A model generated the notes under the pieces. It ran no database searches. It worked only from the letters and a program-made list of their open reading frames with translations, and was not told the DNA's origin. A DNA stretch of 64,000 nt from Faecimorpha stercoravium (GTDB lineage: Bacteria; Bacillota; Clostridia; Lachnospirales; Bianqueaceae), in the NCBI GenBank assembly GCA_018712555.1, contig DVGT01000073.1:38520-102519 (forward strand), read 5' to 3'. Numbering within the stretch: the first letter of the stretch is position 1; the number at the start of each line of letters is the position of its first letter. This document shows positions 52,794-61,208 of the stretch, piece after piece. A program made the position numbers and the translations under genes.

Positions 52794-53717
52794 TTACCAT
52801 AGACTATAGCCCGCCAACTTCTTGGCCAGTATGTTCGACAGCAAAACCAGAATCAGACTGATGACCGAATTGAAAAGTCCTACCGCAGTGGAATAACCAT
52901 AATCCTGCTGCAGGATACCTACTCGGTAGACATAGGTAGAAATCACATCGGATGCCGAGAAATTAAGCTGGTTCTGCATGAGCAACACTTTTTCAAACGC
53001 AACGCCCAGAATCCCTCCCAGGCTCATAACCAGAAGAACCATGATCGTGGAGCGAATCTCCACCAGATCAATATGCCAGATTCTGCGCCATTTAGAGGCT
53101 CCATCCATAATAGCCGCCTCATGAATCTGATAATCCACTCCAGACAATGCCGCTATATAAATAATAGAACTGAAGCCCAAACTCTGCCAGGCTCCGCTCC
53201 AGGCATATACATGCTTAAACAACTTGGGGGATGTCAGGAAATTCATCGGATTCGCGCCGAATAACTGTAAGATGCCATTGACAACGCCATCCTCATCCAG
53301 GAACAGATTCAACATACCCACCAAAACAACGGTCGAGATAAAATACGGCAAATATGTGACCATCTGCAGGGTCTTCTTCCACCGTACTGATCGCACGTAA
53401 TTCAGCATGATCGCAAATAGAATCGGTGTGATCAGGTTCAGAAGTATCGAATACACCGCCAGGACAATGGTATTCATTAGGAGCGCCGTAAAGTTGTAGG
53501 CAGAAAAAAAGCGTGAAAAATGCTCCCATCCTACCCACGGGCTCCCCCAGATTCCGCGTTTAATCGAATACTCTTTAAAGGCCAGCTGAATCCCCGCCAT
53601 TGGTACATAGGCAAAGAGAATATAATAAATAACCGCCGGCAGGATCATGATATATAGAATGTAATTCTTCCGCAGATCCAACCCCAGCCGGCTCCAAAAA
53701 GACTGCTTATGCTTCAT
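52794..53717 (-). CDS. Sugar ABC transporter permease (LplB/YteP type)
   Basis: A 307-residue permease with about six membrane segments. MILPAVIYYILFAYVPMAGIQLAFKEY is the typical start, and AAIMDGASKWRRIWHIDLVEIRSTIM is the EAA loop. The closest known relatives take up lipo- or rhamnogalacturonan-type oligosaccharides. It lies between the binding-protein gene and the partner permease, with gaps of 65 and 10 bases. Confidence 0.92.
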   Translation of the reverse strand: MKHKQSFWSRLGLDLRKNYILYIMILPAVIYYILFAYVPMAGIQLAFKEYSIKRGIWGSPWVGWEHFSRFFSAYNFTALLMNTIVLAVYSILLNLITPILFAIMLNYVRSVRWKKTLQMVTYLPYFISTVVLVGMLNLFLDEDGVVNGILQLFGANPMNFLTSPKLFKHVYAWSGAWQSLGFSSIIYIAALSGVDYQIHEAAIMDGASKWRRIWHIDLVEIRSTIMVLLVMSLGGILGVAFEKVLLMQNQLNFSASDVISTYVYRVGILQQDYGYSTAVGLFNSVISLILVLLSNILAKKLAGYSLW

Positions 53718-53782
53718 GGTATCCGCGCTCCTTTTGTAGACAAAGGGGGAGGAACGCCCAGCGTCCTTCTCCCCCTCCTCCT

Positions 53783-55390
53783 TTATTCCGCATAGAATCG
53801 GCTGACTGCCGCCTGATTAATCGAAATCAGATCCTGTAAGCCCATGTTATTGAGTGTGGCTACATATTCATCCCATGTGCTGTCCAGATCCACTTCTCCC
53901 GAGATCACCTGTGCTTCATACTGAGAAATATAGGGGGTGATATCCGCCTCGTAAGTGGCTTTCCTCTTCAATTCATCTTCGGTATAGGAAAGCTTCGGGA
54001 ATCTCTCCGTGAAATGCTCTTTCACAATTTCTCTCTGTCCATACAGATACTTCTCTTCAGGGTTTGTCTGCCCTTCATCAAAGAATTTCGAGGATAATCC
54101 TGGCCAAGGCTTATCTCCAAACAGGGTTGCGTTGTCACGAATCTCCGCCATATCTGCGCCCCATGCTCCATCCGTCAGCCACGTATAGGTTCCATCATCA
54201 TTTCTCTGATAGCTCTCTCCGTCTACACCAAGCCATCCCAGATCCGAACCTTCCGTGGAATAGAAGTAATCTGCCCACTGCAGTATCAGTTCTGGGTGCT
54301 CGCATTTATCCGTCAGAACGAGACCTCCAAATTGGATTCCCAAATATGGTACCATCGTGTTCTCAAAAGGTACGACCGTCGGCCAGTCCTCGTCCTTCTC
54401 TGCTCCTACAGACAGGTATGCCCCCCATTGCAGCAAGCTGCCCAGTACATCCTGCGTTGTACCCAGCGCTGCCTGTTCGTCCCAGGTACCCAGCACATAG
54501 TTATTGATCAGTCCTTCTTCGCTCAAGCCCCGCGCCATCTTCAAGAACTCTTTGTACTTTTCAGACGTCGGATAATACTCCATCTGCTCACCGTTATAGG
54601 TCGCATTCGTATTGCCATCAAAACCAATTCCATAATAAGGCAGGAGCTGACTTAATGCACCGTTGGCCAGGTACAAAGGAATTTCATCTGCCTCCCCATT
54701 GCCGTTTGGATCTTTTTCTTTGAACGCCCGCAGCACTTCGATATATTCATCGAATGTCTTCGGCATCTCCAGTCCCAGCTTATCCAGCCATACCTGGTTG
54801 ATGAAAAGCATCATACCGCACCCATCATCATTGACCTGCGGTAGGGAATAGATGTTTCCATCAGAAGAAGTGATGTACTTCCATCCATCCCGTTCATCCA
54901 TGAGCGCCTTGAAATTCGGCATATACTGATCAATCAGATCATTCAGCGGGATCACGATCTCATCCTTCGCGTACTTCATGGCGTCTGCCTCGCTGATGCC
55001 GGACTTATAAAACACCGACTTGTACTCTCCGCCGGCAAACTCCAACGAACGTTTCTCATCCAGGTCTCCATCGCTGGCCAACGTCAGATCCCAATGCATA
55101 TTGGTGAGTTCTTCCATCGTAGTCCAGGCCAGATTCTTGGTCAGATCCGTCCCCGTTTTCTGATAGGCAAACATGTCTGTCGTCATAGACTCTTCCAGCG
55201 GAAAAACGGTCGACAGGCCATTCACAACCTCCACCGCTGCCCCCTGGGACGATTCCTCCGCCTGTGATCCCTGCGCACTAGACTCTGTTCCCTGGGAACT
55301 CTCCTGTCCTTCACCGGCATCACTGCATCCCGCGAGACTGCCAATGATCATGATGCAGACCATCCACAACACCCAAAATCGCTTCTTCAT
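53783..55390 (-). CDS. Extracellular sugar-binding lipoprotein of ABC importer
   Basis: A 535-residue solute-binding protein. The signal MKKRFWVLWMVCIMIIGSLAGC ends in lipobox LAGC, followed by a Ser/Gln-rich linker (about 25-55) and a large cluster-D-type binding fold, characteristic of LplA/YtcQ proteins (over 500 residues). WADYFYSTEGSDLGWLGVDGESY is a family hallmark. It captures oligosaccharides for the two permeases. The ATG at 55390 follows GGAGG; the frame is open ten codons upstream. First gene of the LacI-controlled operon. Confidence 0.9.
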   Translation of the reverse strand: MKKRFWVLWMVCIMIIGSLAGCSDAGEGQESSQGTESSAQGSQAEESSQGAAVEVVNGLSTVFPLEESMTTDMFAYQKTGTDLTKNLAWTTMEELTNMHWDLTLASDGDLDEKRSLEFAGGEYKSVFYKSGISEADAMKYAKDEIVIPLNDLIDQYMPNFKALMDERDGWKYITSSDGNIYSLPQVNDDGCGMMLFINQVWLDKLGLEMPKTFDEYIEVLRAFKEKDPNGNGEADEIPLYLANGALSQLLPYYGIGFDGNTNATYNGEQMEYYPTSEKYKEFLKMARGLSEEGLINNYVLGTWDEQAALGTTQDVLGSLLQWGAYLSVGAEKDEDWPTVVPFENTMVPYLGIQFGGLVLTDKCEHPELILQWADYFYSTEGSDLGWLGVDGESYQRNDDGTYTWLTDGAWGADMAEIRDNATLFGDKPWPGLSSKFFDEGQTNPEEKYLYGQREIVKEHFTERFPKLSYTEDELKRKATYEADITPYISQYEAQVISGEVDLDSTWDEYVATLNNMGLQDLISINQAAVSRFYAE

Positions 55391-55466
55391 TTCGAGCCCT
55401 CCTTCTCCTTGTGTATTCATCCATGGTTCTCACAAAAATGGCCAGTTTTTGCAAAACCTTTTTTCG

Positions 55467-55549
55467 TGAAAAGGTTTTCATAACGATCTAAAAAAATATG
55501 AAAACCTTTTTATGACTGAAATATACCACACCCTGACGCTCATCGTCAA
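55467..55549 (-). promoter_or_regulatory. Promoter with two LacI-type operators upstream of the sugar ABC operon
   Basis: Minus-strand TTGACG (55544-55549), 18-bp spacer and TATATT (55520-55525). Two palindromes follow: TGAAAACCTTTTTA (55499-55512) at the start point and TGAAAAGGTTTTCA (55467-55480), with centres 32 bp apart, about three helical turns. Their form matches LacI-family operators. The LacI gene lies directly upstream. The central GG/CC differs from the CG of catabolite cre sites. Confidence 0.75.
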
Positions 55550-55633
55550 GGTTTTTTTGTATATTTCCCACAGTGATTCTTCACAAATTATTTCACTCTT
55601 TTTTGTGCATTTCGCCTATTTCTACGTTTTGTA

Positions 55634-56677
55634 CTATAATCGTACGCTTTGTCTACAGATCAGCTCCGTTTCCAAAACAATATGCTGATCCTGTATATGT
55701 CCCTGTAAAACGCCGCGCAGCATCTGATAACAGGACTCTCCCATCTTCCGGCATTGCTGGCGGATTGTCGTAACCGGCGGATTATAATACTGTACCAGCC
55801 GAATATCATCAAACCCGACCACACTGATGTCCTCTGGTACTCGATACCCATTCTGTATCAGCGCATCCATGATGCCGATTGCGATCATATCACTGGATGT
55901 CAGAAAAATCTCCGGCATATTCTCTGCCTTTATCCGCCGTACCATCTGATTCATCAGACTCTTGGCGGCGTCCACTTTTTCCAGCTTCAACCAACTGTCG
56001 TTCAAAATCCACTGTTCATCAATCGCCAACGAACACTGATGAAATCCCTCTCGCAGTCCATTATACCGATCCTGCAGGTTGGTCATATCCAACGATTCAC
56101 TCACGTAACCAATCTTACGGAATCCCAGCCCGTAAACCCATAAGACAAGATCGCGCATGGCCTTAAAATTATCACTTTCCACCGAACAATAATTCCGATA
56201 CCTACGGTCTCCCAGTACCACTGCTACATTTTGTTTATGCGCCCAATCGATCAATTCCTCATCTTTACTGCCGCCCAGAAAAATCAGTCCATCCACCTGC
56301 CGCTTCACCAGGGACTCGACCTGCATTTTTTCTTTTTCTAGGCTGTATCCGCTATCCACCAGAAACACGGTATCCTGTTCCAGATCGGCTCGTCTGAAAA
56401 TGCCGGACGACACATTCGCATAAAATTCATTCTCGATATCCGGCACAATCACACCAATGACATTCGAATACTTCTGCCGCAGATTCCGTGCCAGCATATT
56501 CGGTGTATAATCCAGATCCAGTATTGCCTGCTGCACACGCTTTCTCGTCTCCTCCGAAATCGGCGCTGTATGATTCAGCACATGAGAAACCGTAGAAATC
56601 GCCACTCCCGCCTTCTTGGCCACATCCACAATCGTTGCTTTATTCCTTCTCCTCTCCTGATTCTGTCCCGTTTCCAT
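55634..56677 (-). CDS. LacI family transcriptional regulator
   Basis: A 347-residue repressor. The N-terminal helix-turn-helix and hinge (ATIVDVAKKAGVAISTVSHVLNHTAPISEETRKRVQQAILDLDYTPN) is canonical. The C-terminal domain (about 70-347) is a periplasmic-binding-like sugar sensor with DGLIFLGG and SVVGFDDIRLVQYYNPPVTTIRQ. It has its own promoter and precedes the sugar ABC operon on the same strand; paired operators between them make it the probable local repressor. Its inducer is likely a rhamnose-containing sugar, by context only. Confidence 0.93.
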   Translation of the reverse strand: METGQNQERRRNKATIVDVAKKAGVAISTVSHVLNHTAPISEETRKRVQQAILDLDYTPNMLARNLRQKYSNVIGVIVPDIENEFYANVSSGIFRRADLEQDTVFLVDSGYSLEKEKMQVESLVKRQVDGLIFLGGSKDEELIDWAHKQNVAVVLGDRRYRNYCSVESDNFKAMRDLVLWVYGLGFRKIGYVSESLDMTNLQDRYNGLREGFHQCSLAIDEQWILNDSWLKLEKVDAAKSLMNQMVRRIKAENMPEIFLTSSDMIAIGIMDALIQNGYRVPEDISVVGFDDIRLVQYYNPPVTTIRQQCRKMGESCYQMLRGVLQGHIQDQHIVLETELICRQSVRL

Positions 56678-56723
56678 GTCTCATGCCTCCTTACATACCG
56701 TTTGCGTCCCCTTGTTACTATGT

Positions 56724-56752
56724 ATCATAACACATCTTGTAGAATCGCTCAA
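56724..56752 (-). promoter_or_regulatory. Sigma-A promoter of the LacI-type regulator gene
   Basis: Minus-strand TTGAGC (56747-56752), 17-bp spacer and TATGAT (56724-56729), about 40 bases before the ATG. Confidence 0.6.
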
Positions 56753-56879
56753 GGCTTTTACATGGTTATTTTCTTATCGAGATATTATATTGGTGCCAAA
56801 CTCGGAGTATAGCATATCCATACAGAACCCGCAATAAAAAAGCAAATCCATACGCGGATATGAGGAATAACGGCCTATC

Positions 56880-57746
56880 TTAACGCTTTTCCAGATAATA
56901 CAAGTACACGTCCTCCAGCCCGATCTGCTGCATCACTCTTGGAAAGTGTCCCGGCAGCTCATCTCCCACCAGTCGCAGCGTGAGTCCATCCGCGCGCTGA
57001 TACACATTCCCGATTCGGTATTTCTTCTGATACTCCGTCAGTTCTTCCCTGGTACAGACCCCTTCCGCTACCTTTCCCTCGATACTTCGGATCAGATTCT
57101 GCGGCGTATCCATATGAATCAGTCGTCCCTGACAGAGCAGGAGTACCTGTTCGGCAATACTTTCGATATCGCTGACCACATGTGTCGCCAGCAGAACGAT
57201 CTTCCGGTCGGAGATCTCTGCAATATAATTGCGAATGCGAATCCGCTCTTCCGGATCCAAGCCTGCGGTCGGCTCGTCGAGCACCAGCACCTTGGGATCC
57301 CCCAGGAGGGCCTGCGCCAGCAGGACCCGCTGCTTCATGCCGCCGGAAAAACTTTTGATCTTACGGTCTGCCTGCGCCGAGAGTCCTACCAGGGATAGAA
57401 TCTGCGGGATCTGTTCTTTCACCTGTCGGGGATTCAGTCGTTTCATGCCTGCCATGTAGCAGAGGAAGTGTCTGGCTGTGAACTCCTCGTACAGACCTTG
57501 CTGCTGCGGCATATAGCCCAGGACGGCGCGGAATGCCTTCCCCTGTTTCAGGATATCCTCTCCCTCGTATAGGATTTCTCCTTCATCCCTCGTCACCGTG
57601 TCGGTCAGCAGATTCATCAGGGTGCTTTTCCCGGCGCCATTGGGTCCTAAGATCCCATAGACTCCCTCGCTCATCGTGGCAGTAAAGTGATCCAATGCCA
57701 CCGTATGTCCATAGGTCTTTGTCAGATTTTGAAATTGCAGCTTCAT
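56880..57746 (-). CDS. ABC-2 type transporter ATP-binding protein
   Basis: A 288-residue ATPase: Walker A GPNGAGKST, signature SFSGGMKQRVLLAQAL, Walker B VLVLDEPTAGLDP and switch ATHVVSDIESIAEQV. The C-terminal 60 residues form the extra domain of drug/bacteriocin-immunity type ATPases (BcrA/CcmA group). The start at 57746 (after GGGGCGG) gives the usual length; the frame is open upstream inside the permease gene. It lies 2 bp after the permease stop, so the pair works as one pump. The substrate is unknown. Confidence 0.92.
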   Translation of the reverse strand: MKLQFQNLTKTYGHTVALDHFTATMSEGVYGILGPNGAGKSTLMNLLTDTVTRDEGEILYEGEDILKQGKAFRAVLGYMPQQQGLYEEFTARHFLCYMAGMKRLNPRQVKEQIPQILSLVGLSAQADRKIKSFSGGMKQRVLLAQALLGDPKVLVLDEPTAGLDPEERIRIRNYIAEISDRKIVLLATHVVSDIESIAEQVLLLCQGRLIHMDTPQNLIRSIEGKVAEGVCTREELTEYQKKYRIGNVYQRADGLTLRLVGDELPGHFPRVMQQIGLEDVYLYYLEKR

Positions 57747-57748
57747 AT

Positions 57749-59878
57749 CTACCGCCCCTTTCTCAGCCAGTATCGCGGCGCCCCTGCCGCTGCTAAGACG
57801 CCTCCCAGCGTCACGATCCCCAGCAGCACACACGCCATACCCGCATTGTCTATGTATAACCCCATCCATTCCAGCAGGGGATCCAGTGACAGCACGCCCG
57901 CTGCTCCCAGGCCGCTACTGAGCAGGCCGGAAGGCAGTACGCCTATCAGGAGACCCAGCAGGAGCGCTGCCTCTACCCGCCTGCAGTGCAGGGATAGCCA
58001 GGTCAGCATCCAGGCCGCCATGAGCAGAATCCAGAAGCGGATGCCATATACCAGAGCAATCCATCCGCGGATCGAGATCTGCCAGGATGTCTCTTTCAGG
58101 AAATGCAGGTTCTGTACCGGTGCCTCGAGGCACGCCCACTCTCCTTCTCGTTGGAGAATCGTGAGGAGTTGGCTCCCATACACCAAGCACCATACCAGCG
58201 CCGCCATGCAGGCTGCCACGATCCACTTTCTTCGGATCAGGCTTTCGCGGCCTATCCCTGTGGTCCTCAGCAGACTCCCTGCCCCCGATCGATTCTCATA
58301 AGCTCCCACGCCGGATACCAGGCCTGTCAAGAACAGCAGTGCCAGCAGCCCCTCCCCATATTGGGTTTCCTGTGCCGTCTCCGGATCCAGCAGGATCTCA
58401 TATCCCCACTGGGGTATGAGATAGGCCCTGATGCCCTCTGTCTCCTGCCGATTCCACTTCTCTTCGGCTTCCTCTATGACGCTCCGCAGTGCGGCCCGCA
58501 TGGTTTCCAGGCGCTGCGCCTGGTATATCGCTTCTGTATCATTCGGGTGGGCTGCCGCGTAGGCGCTGGCTTCCCGCGCTTCGTCTTCCAGGGCCTCTTC
58601 CTCTCGCTCCAGCGCCACTATCGTCTCCTCTGTCACCGGGCCCTGGTACCGCGTATAATATAATTCCTGATACTGCTCCTGTTCTATGGGCCAAAGCTCC
58701 GGCACGGGTACGTCATAGCACCGCAGGCCCAACAGAAGCAGCAGCCAGAAGACTCCTTTCTGCACAAACAAAATCTTATAAAATTCCCCCGCGAGCGGCG
58801 AGAAGCGGCAGTTCAGGCGGCTGACCCTTTCTCCCAACCATACCATGCCCCGATAGAGGTGGCCCGGCGTACCGACCGGACGTTTTCTGCTCTGTATCCA
58901 CATCAGCACGAAGAATAAAACCACAATGCCCAGCAATCCCCCATACAGGACACATTGTCCTGCTTCGATCAAGCCGCCGCCCCAGGGAATATTTCTGTAA
59001 TGAAGCAGCAGTTCCCGTTGGTTCACACAGGAAAAAAGATTGAGGTACTTCCAGGGCATCCTGGCGCTGTTGTCCGGCACCCACGCGTACAAACCATACT
59101 CGACTGCCATCAGGAGGCAGAAGAGGAGCAAACCCACGGAGAACTGTGATGCATAAATCAGCAGCCCCCAGAGTATGCTCCCTATCAGCATCGCTCCCAG
59201 CGCCTTGCTCACCACGTATAGAATGGCTGTCGTTCCCAGAGACAGGGGGTAGCAGAGCTCCCTGAAGATGGGGATGGACTGCGCCAACGCTTCTCCCCGA
59301 GGCATTTCCCCATAGAAGGCGCAGAAGGACAGCCATCTGCCGCCATACAGTAATCCAGCCGCTAAGAACGTCGCCAGCATGAAGATCCCGACACGCTGCC
59401 ACCCCAGACGCGCCCGTCCGGCCGGGCTGGCATAGATCAGACTCTGCAGGCCTTTTCGTCTTTCCTCCGTAAATAATAGGATAACTCCCACGATGATCAG
59501 AATCAGGGCATAATCTTCCATACCGCCTGCAAAAAAGGCATTCCATACCAGCGGAGATTCCGCCGTCAAGGTTCTCCCTTCCATCTGCGCGTAATCCGCG
59601 GCCGTCTTCTCAATATTTCGATAGGACAGTGAGTCTGGATCCGCAAAAATCCCCATCGCACGCATTTGTTCGGCCTGCTCCTGAATGCTTGCCAGGAAAG
59701 CCGGATATTCTTCGATATGCTGAAGCTGCTCCTGTCTCGCCCTTTCGATGAATCCCTCGCGATCCCCCTGCATGGCCTCTCGCGCCCCATAGAGACCCAT
59801 TCCCCAGGAGAGCAGGGCGCATAGCAATAGCGCCAGCCACAGACGCCGATCTCCCAGCACGCGCCGAAATTCATTCAT
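57749..59878 (-). CDS. Large ABC-2 type membrane protein (duplicated permease)
   Basis: A 709-residue membrane protein. Each half (about 1-330 and 360-705) has an N-terminal membrane anchor, an extracellular stretch and five or more membrane segments, so it looks like an internally duplicated ABC-2 permease. The outer stretch after about 385 is acidic and helical (EREEEALEDEAREASAYAAAHPND). Such proteins with a BcrA-like ATPase commonly export or expel peptides and give self-immunity. It lies between the lipoprotein and the ATPase. Function inferred from architecture. Confidence 0.75.
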   Translation of the reverse strand: MNEFRRVLGDRRLWLALLLCALLSWGMGLYGAREAMQGDREGFIERARQEQLQHIEEYPAFLASIQEQAEQMRAMGIFADPDSLSYRNIEKTAADYAQMEGRTLTAESPLVWNAFFAGGMEDYALILIIVGVILLFTEERRKGLQSLIYASPAGRARLGWQRVGIFMLATFLAAGLLYGGRWLSFCAFYGEMPRGEALAQSIPIFRELCYPLSLGTTAILYVVSKALGAMLIGSILWGLLIYASQFSVGLLLFCLLMAVEYGLYAWVPDNSARMPWKYLNLFSCVNQRELLLHYRNIPWGGGLIEAGQCVLYGGLLGIVVLFFVLMWIQSRKRPVGTPGHLYRGMVWLGERVSRLNCRFSPLAGEFYKILFVQKGVFWLLLLLGLRCYDVPVPELWPIEQEQYQELYYTRYQGPVTEETIVALEREEEALEDEAREASAYAAAHPNDTEAIYQAQRLETMRAALRSVIEEAEEKWNRQETEGIRAYLIPQWGYEILLDPETAQETQYGEGLLALLFLTGLVSGVGAYENRSGAGSLLRTTGIGRESLIRRKWIVAACMAALVWCLVYGSQLLTILQREGEWACLEAPVQNLHFLKETSWQISIRGWIALVYGIRFWILLMAAWMLTWLSLHCRRVEAALLLGLLIGVLPSGLLSSGLGAAGVLSLDPLLEWMGLYIDNAGMACVLLGIVTLGGVLAAAGAPRYWLRKGR

Positions 59879-59962
59879 CGGATCTTGCCCCCTTTCTATG
59901 CGATTTCTTACTTATATGCATAATGCGCGGGACACGCCTTCTCCGTGCCCGCGCATTGCCAT

Positions 59963-61126
59963 TCATGGGATTTTTTCTACGGTTGGAAGATCCGCGTTGG
60001 TCTTTCTGGAAGAATCTATCGTGTAGATATTGCCATGGTCCAGACGCGCGTTGAGGAGTTCCGGATCCGGATTCGCTACCCGTTCTCCGGTTTGAAGATC
60101 GATCGGATCCGTGATGATGACATCCAGATCGTCCTCCCGCATCAGCGTCATCGCCAATCCTGCCGCATAGTAGATCCCACCCATCTCCTCCCCGTTCTCC
60201 AGAGGATACCGGAGCGCTGCAGAGGCGTCTCTCACATCATACGTCCCGATATACCAGGTATCTCCCTGCTTTTCCTCATAATAGATGATGCCGTCCAGCG
60301 CGCGAAGCGGGTTTTGCGCCACCATACCATAATCGCTCTTCTGCGACAATTGTACTGCTTCCGTCGCCTCGCCGCTTCGAAGGTCGACCGCGTATATCAC
60401 GGTATCCATCGTCTCCCCATGATGTGTCTGATACAGGTATGCCTGATATTCCCAGGCTCCCAGCATGCCGATAAAATCAAACTCGCCATCTCTTTCATAA
60501 TATGGAAAGCTCCACAAGGAACAACATTCTCCCGTGGACAAGGAGAGAAGCGCCACCTCATACTGCTGTTCCCATTCATACCCATCCCGCGCCTCGTTCA
60601 TCCACGTATGGGTATGGCGAATCCCCAGAACGATCTGGTCTTCCCCCACCACGATATCACTTTCTGACGTGTCCAACGAATAACTCTCGTCGCTGCTGCT
60701 CGCTTCCTGCGGCATCCGCTGCCATATGACCTCTCTTGTCAGATCCCGCAGAAGGATCAGCTGCAGAGCTCTGGTCTGCTGATCATGAGTCAACAGGTAG
60801 AGCCCGTCTTCTGTTTCCTTCACGAGTACGGCATCCGAAAAACAGGCCCCGCAAGACTCCAGATCCCTGTGATCGCAATTCGGTTTGGGACACAACGGTA
60901 CGGACTCCTGACTGCCGTATGGCGTATAATTCAGCTGATACAGAAATCCGCCCGTCTCCTGGGATATGGATGCCATGGCATAGTATCCCTCCTGACCAAA
61001 AAGATACTCGCTCGCCCACAGTTCTCCTCCCTGAGCCCATTCCTCCTGGTATTCCGGCGTAAGCTCTTGTGCCGTACAGCCAGGAAGAAGGACCAGAAGG
61101 AGAAGCAGAAGAAAATGTCGCTTCAT
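59963..61126 (-). CDS. Lipoprotein with LCxxPxCxH motif
   Basis: A 387-residue protein with the lipoprotein signal MKRHFLLLLLLVLLPGC. The body is beta-rich, consistent with a propeller-like fold, and contains the motif LCPKPNCDHRDLESCGACF near residue 77. The broken gene at 26750-27396 has the same motif, so there is a small family in this genome. I do not know its biochemical function. The gene has a strong promoter of its own and is followed by the ABC-2 pair, so it could be the surface receptor or sensor part of that pump. Confidence 0.75.
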   Translation of the reverse strand: MKRHFLLLLLLVLLPGCTAQELTPEYQEEWAQGGELWASEYLFGQEGYYAMASISQETGGFLYQLNYTPYGSQESVPLCPKPNCDHRDLESCGACFSDAVLVKETEDGLYLLTHDQQTRALQLILLRDLTREVIWQRMPQEASSSDESYSLDTSESDIVVGEDQIVLGIRHTHTWMNEARDGYEWEQQYEVALLSLSTGECCSLWSFPYYERDGEFDFIGMLGAWEYQAYLYQTHHGETMDTVIYAVDLRSGEATEAVQLSQKSDYGMVAQNPLRALDGIIYYEEKQGDTWYIGTYDVRDASAALRYPLENGEEMGGIYYAAGLAMTLMREDDLDVIITDPIDLQTGERVANPDPELLNARLDHGNIYTIDSSRKTNADLPTVEKIP

Positions 61127-61153
61127 GTGTCCTTCCCCCTCCCGCCGTCGATC

Positions 61154-61190
61154 TTACAACCATTGTAACCGCTGCCGCGTTTTTTGTCAA
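61154..61190 (-). promoter_or_regulatory. Promoter with overlapping palindrome before the lipoprotein and ABC-2 genes
   Basis: Minus-strand TTGACA (61185-61190), 17-bp spacer and TACAAT (61162-61167). The palindrome TTACAACCATTGTAA (61154-61168) covers the -10 box and start point, a classic repressor position. Confidence 0.65.
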
Positions 61191-61208
61191 TCAACCGATA
61201 CCCTGATC

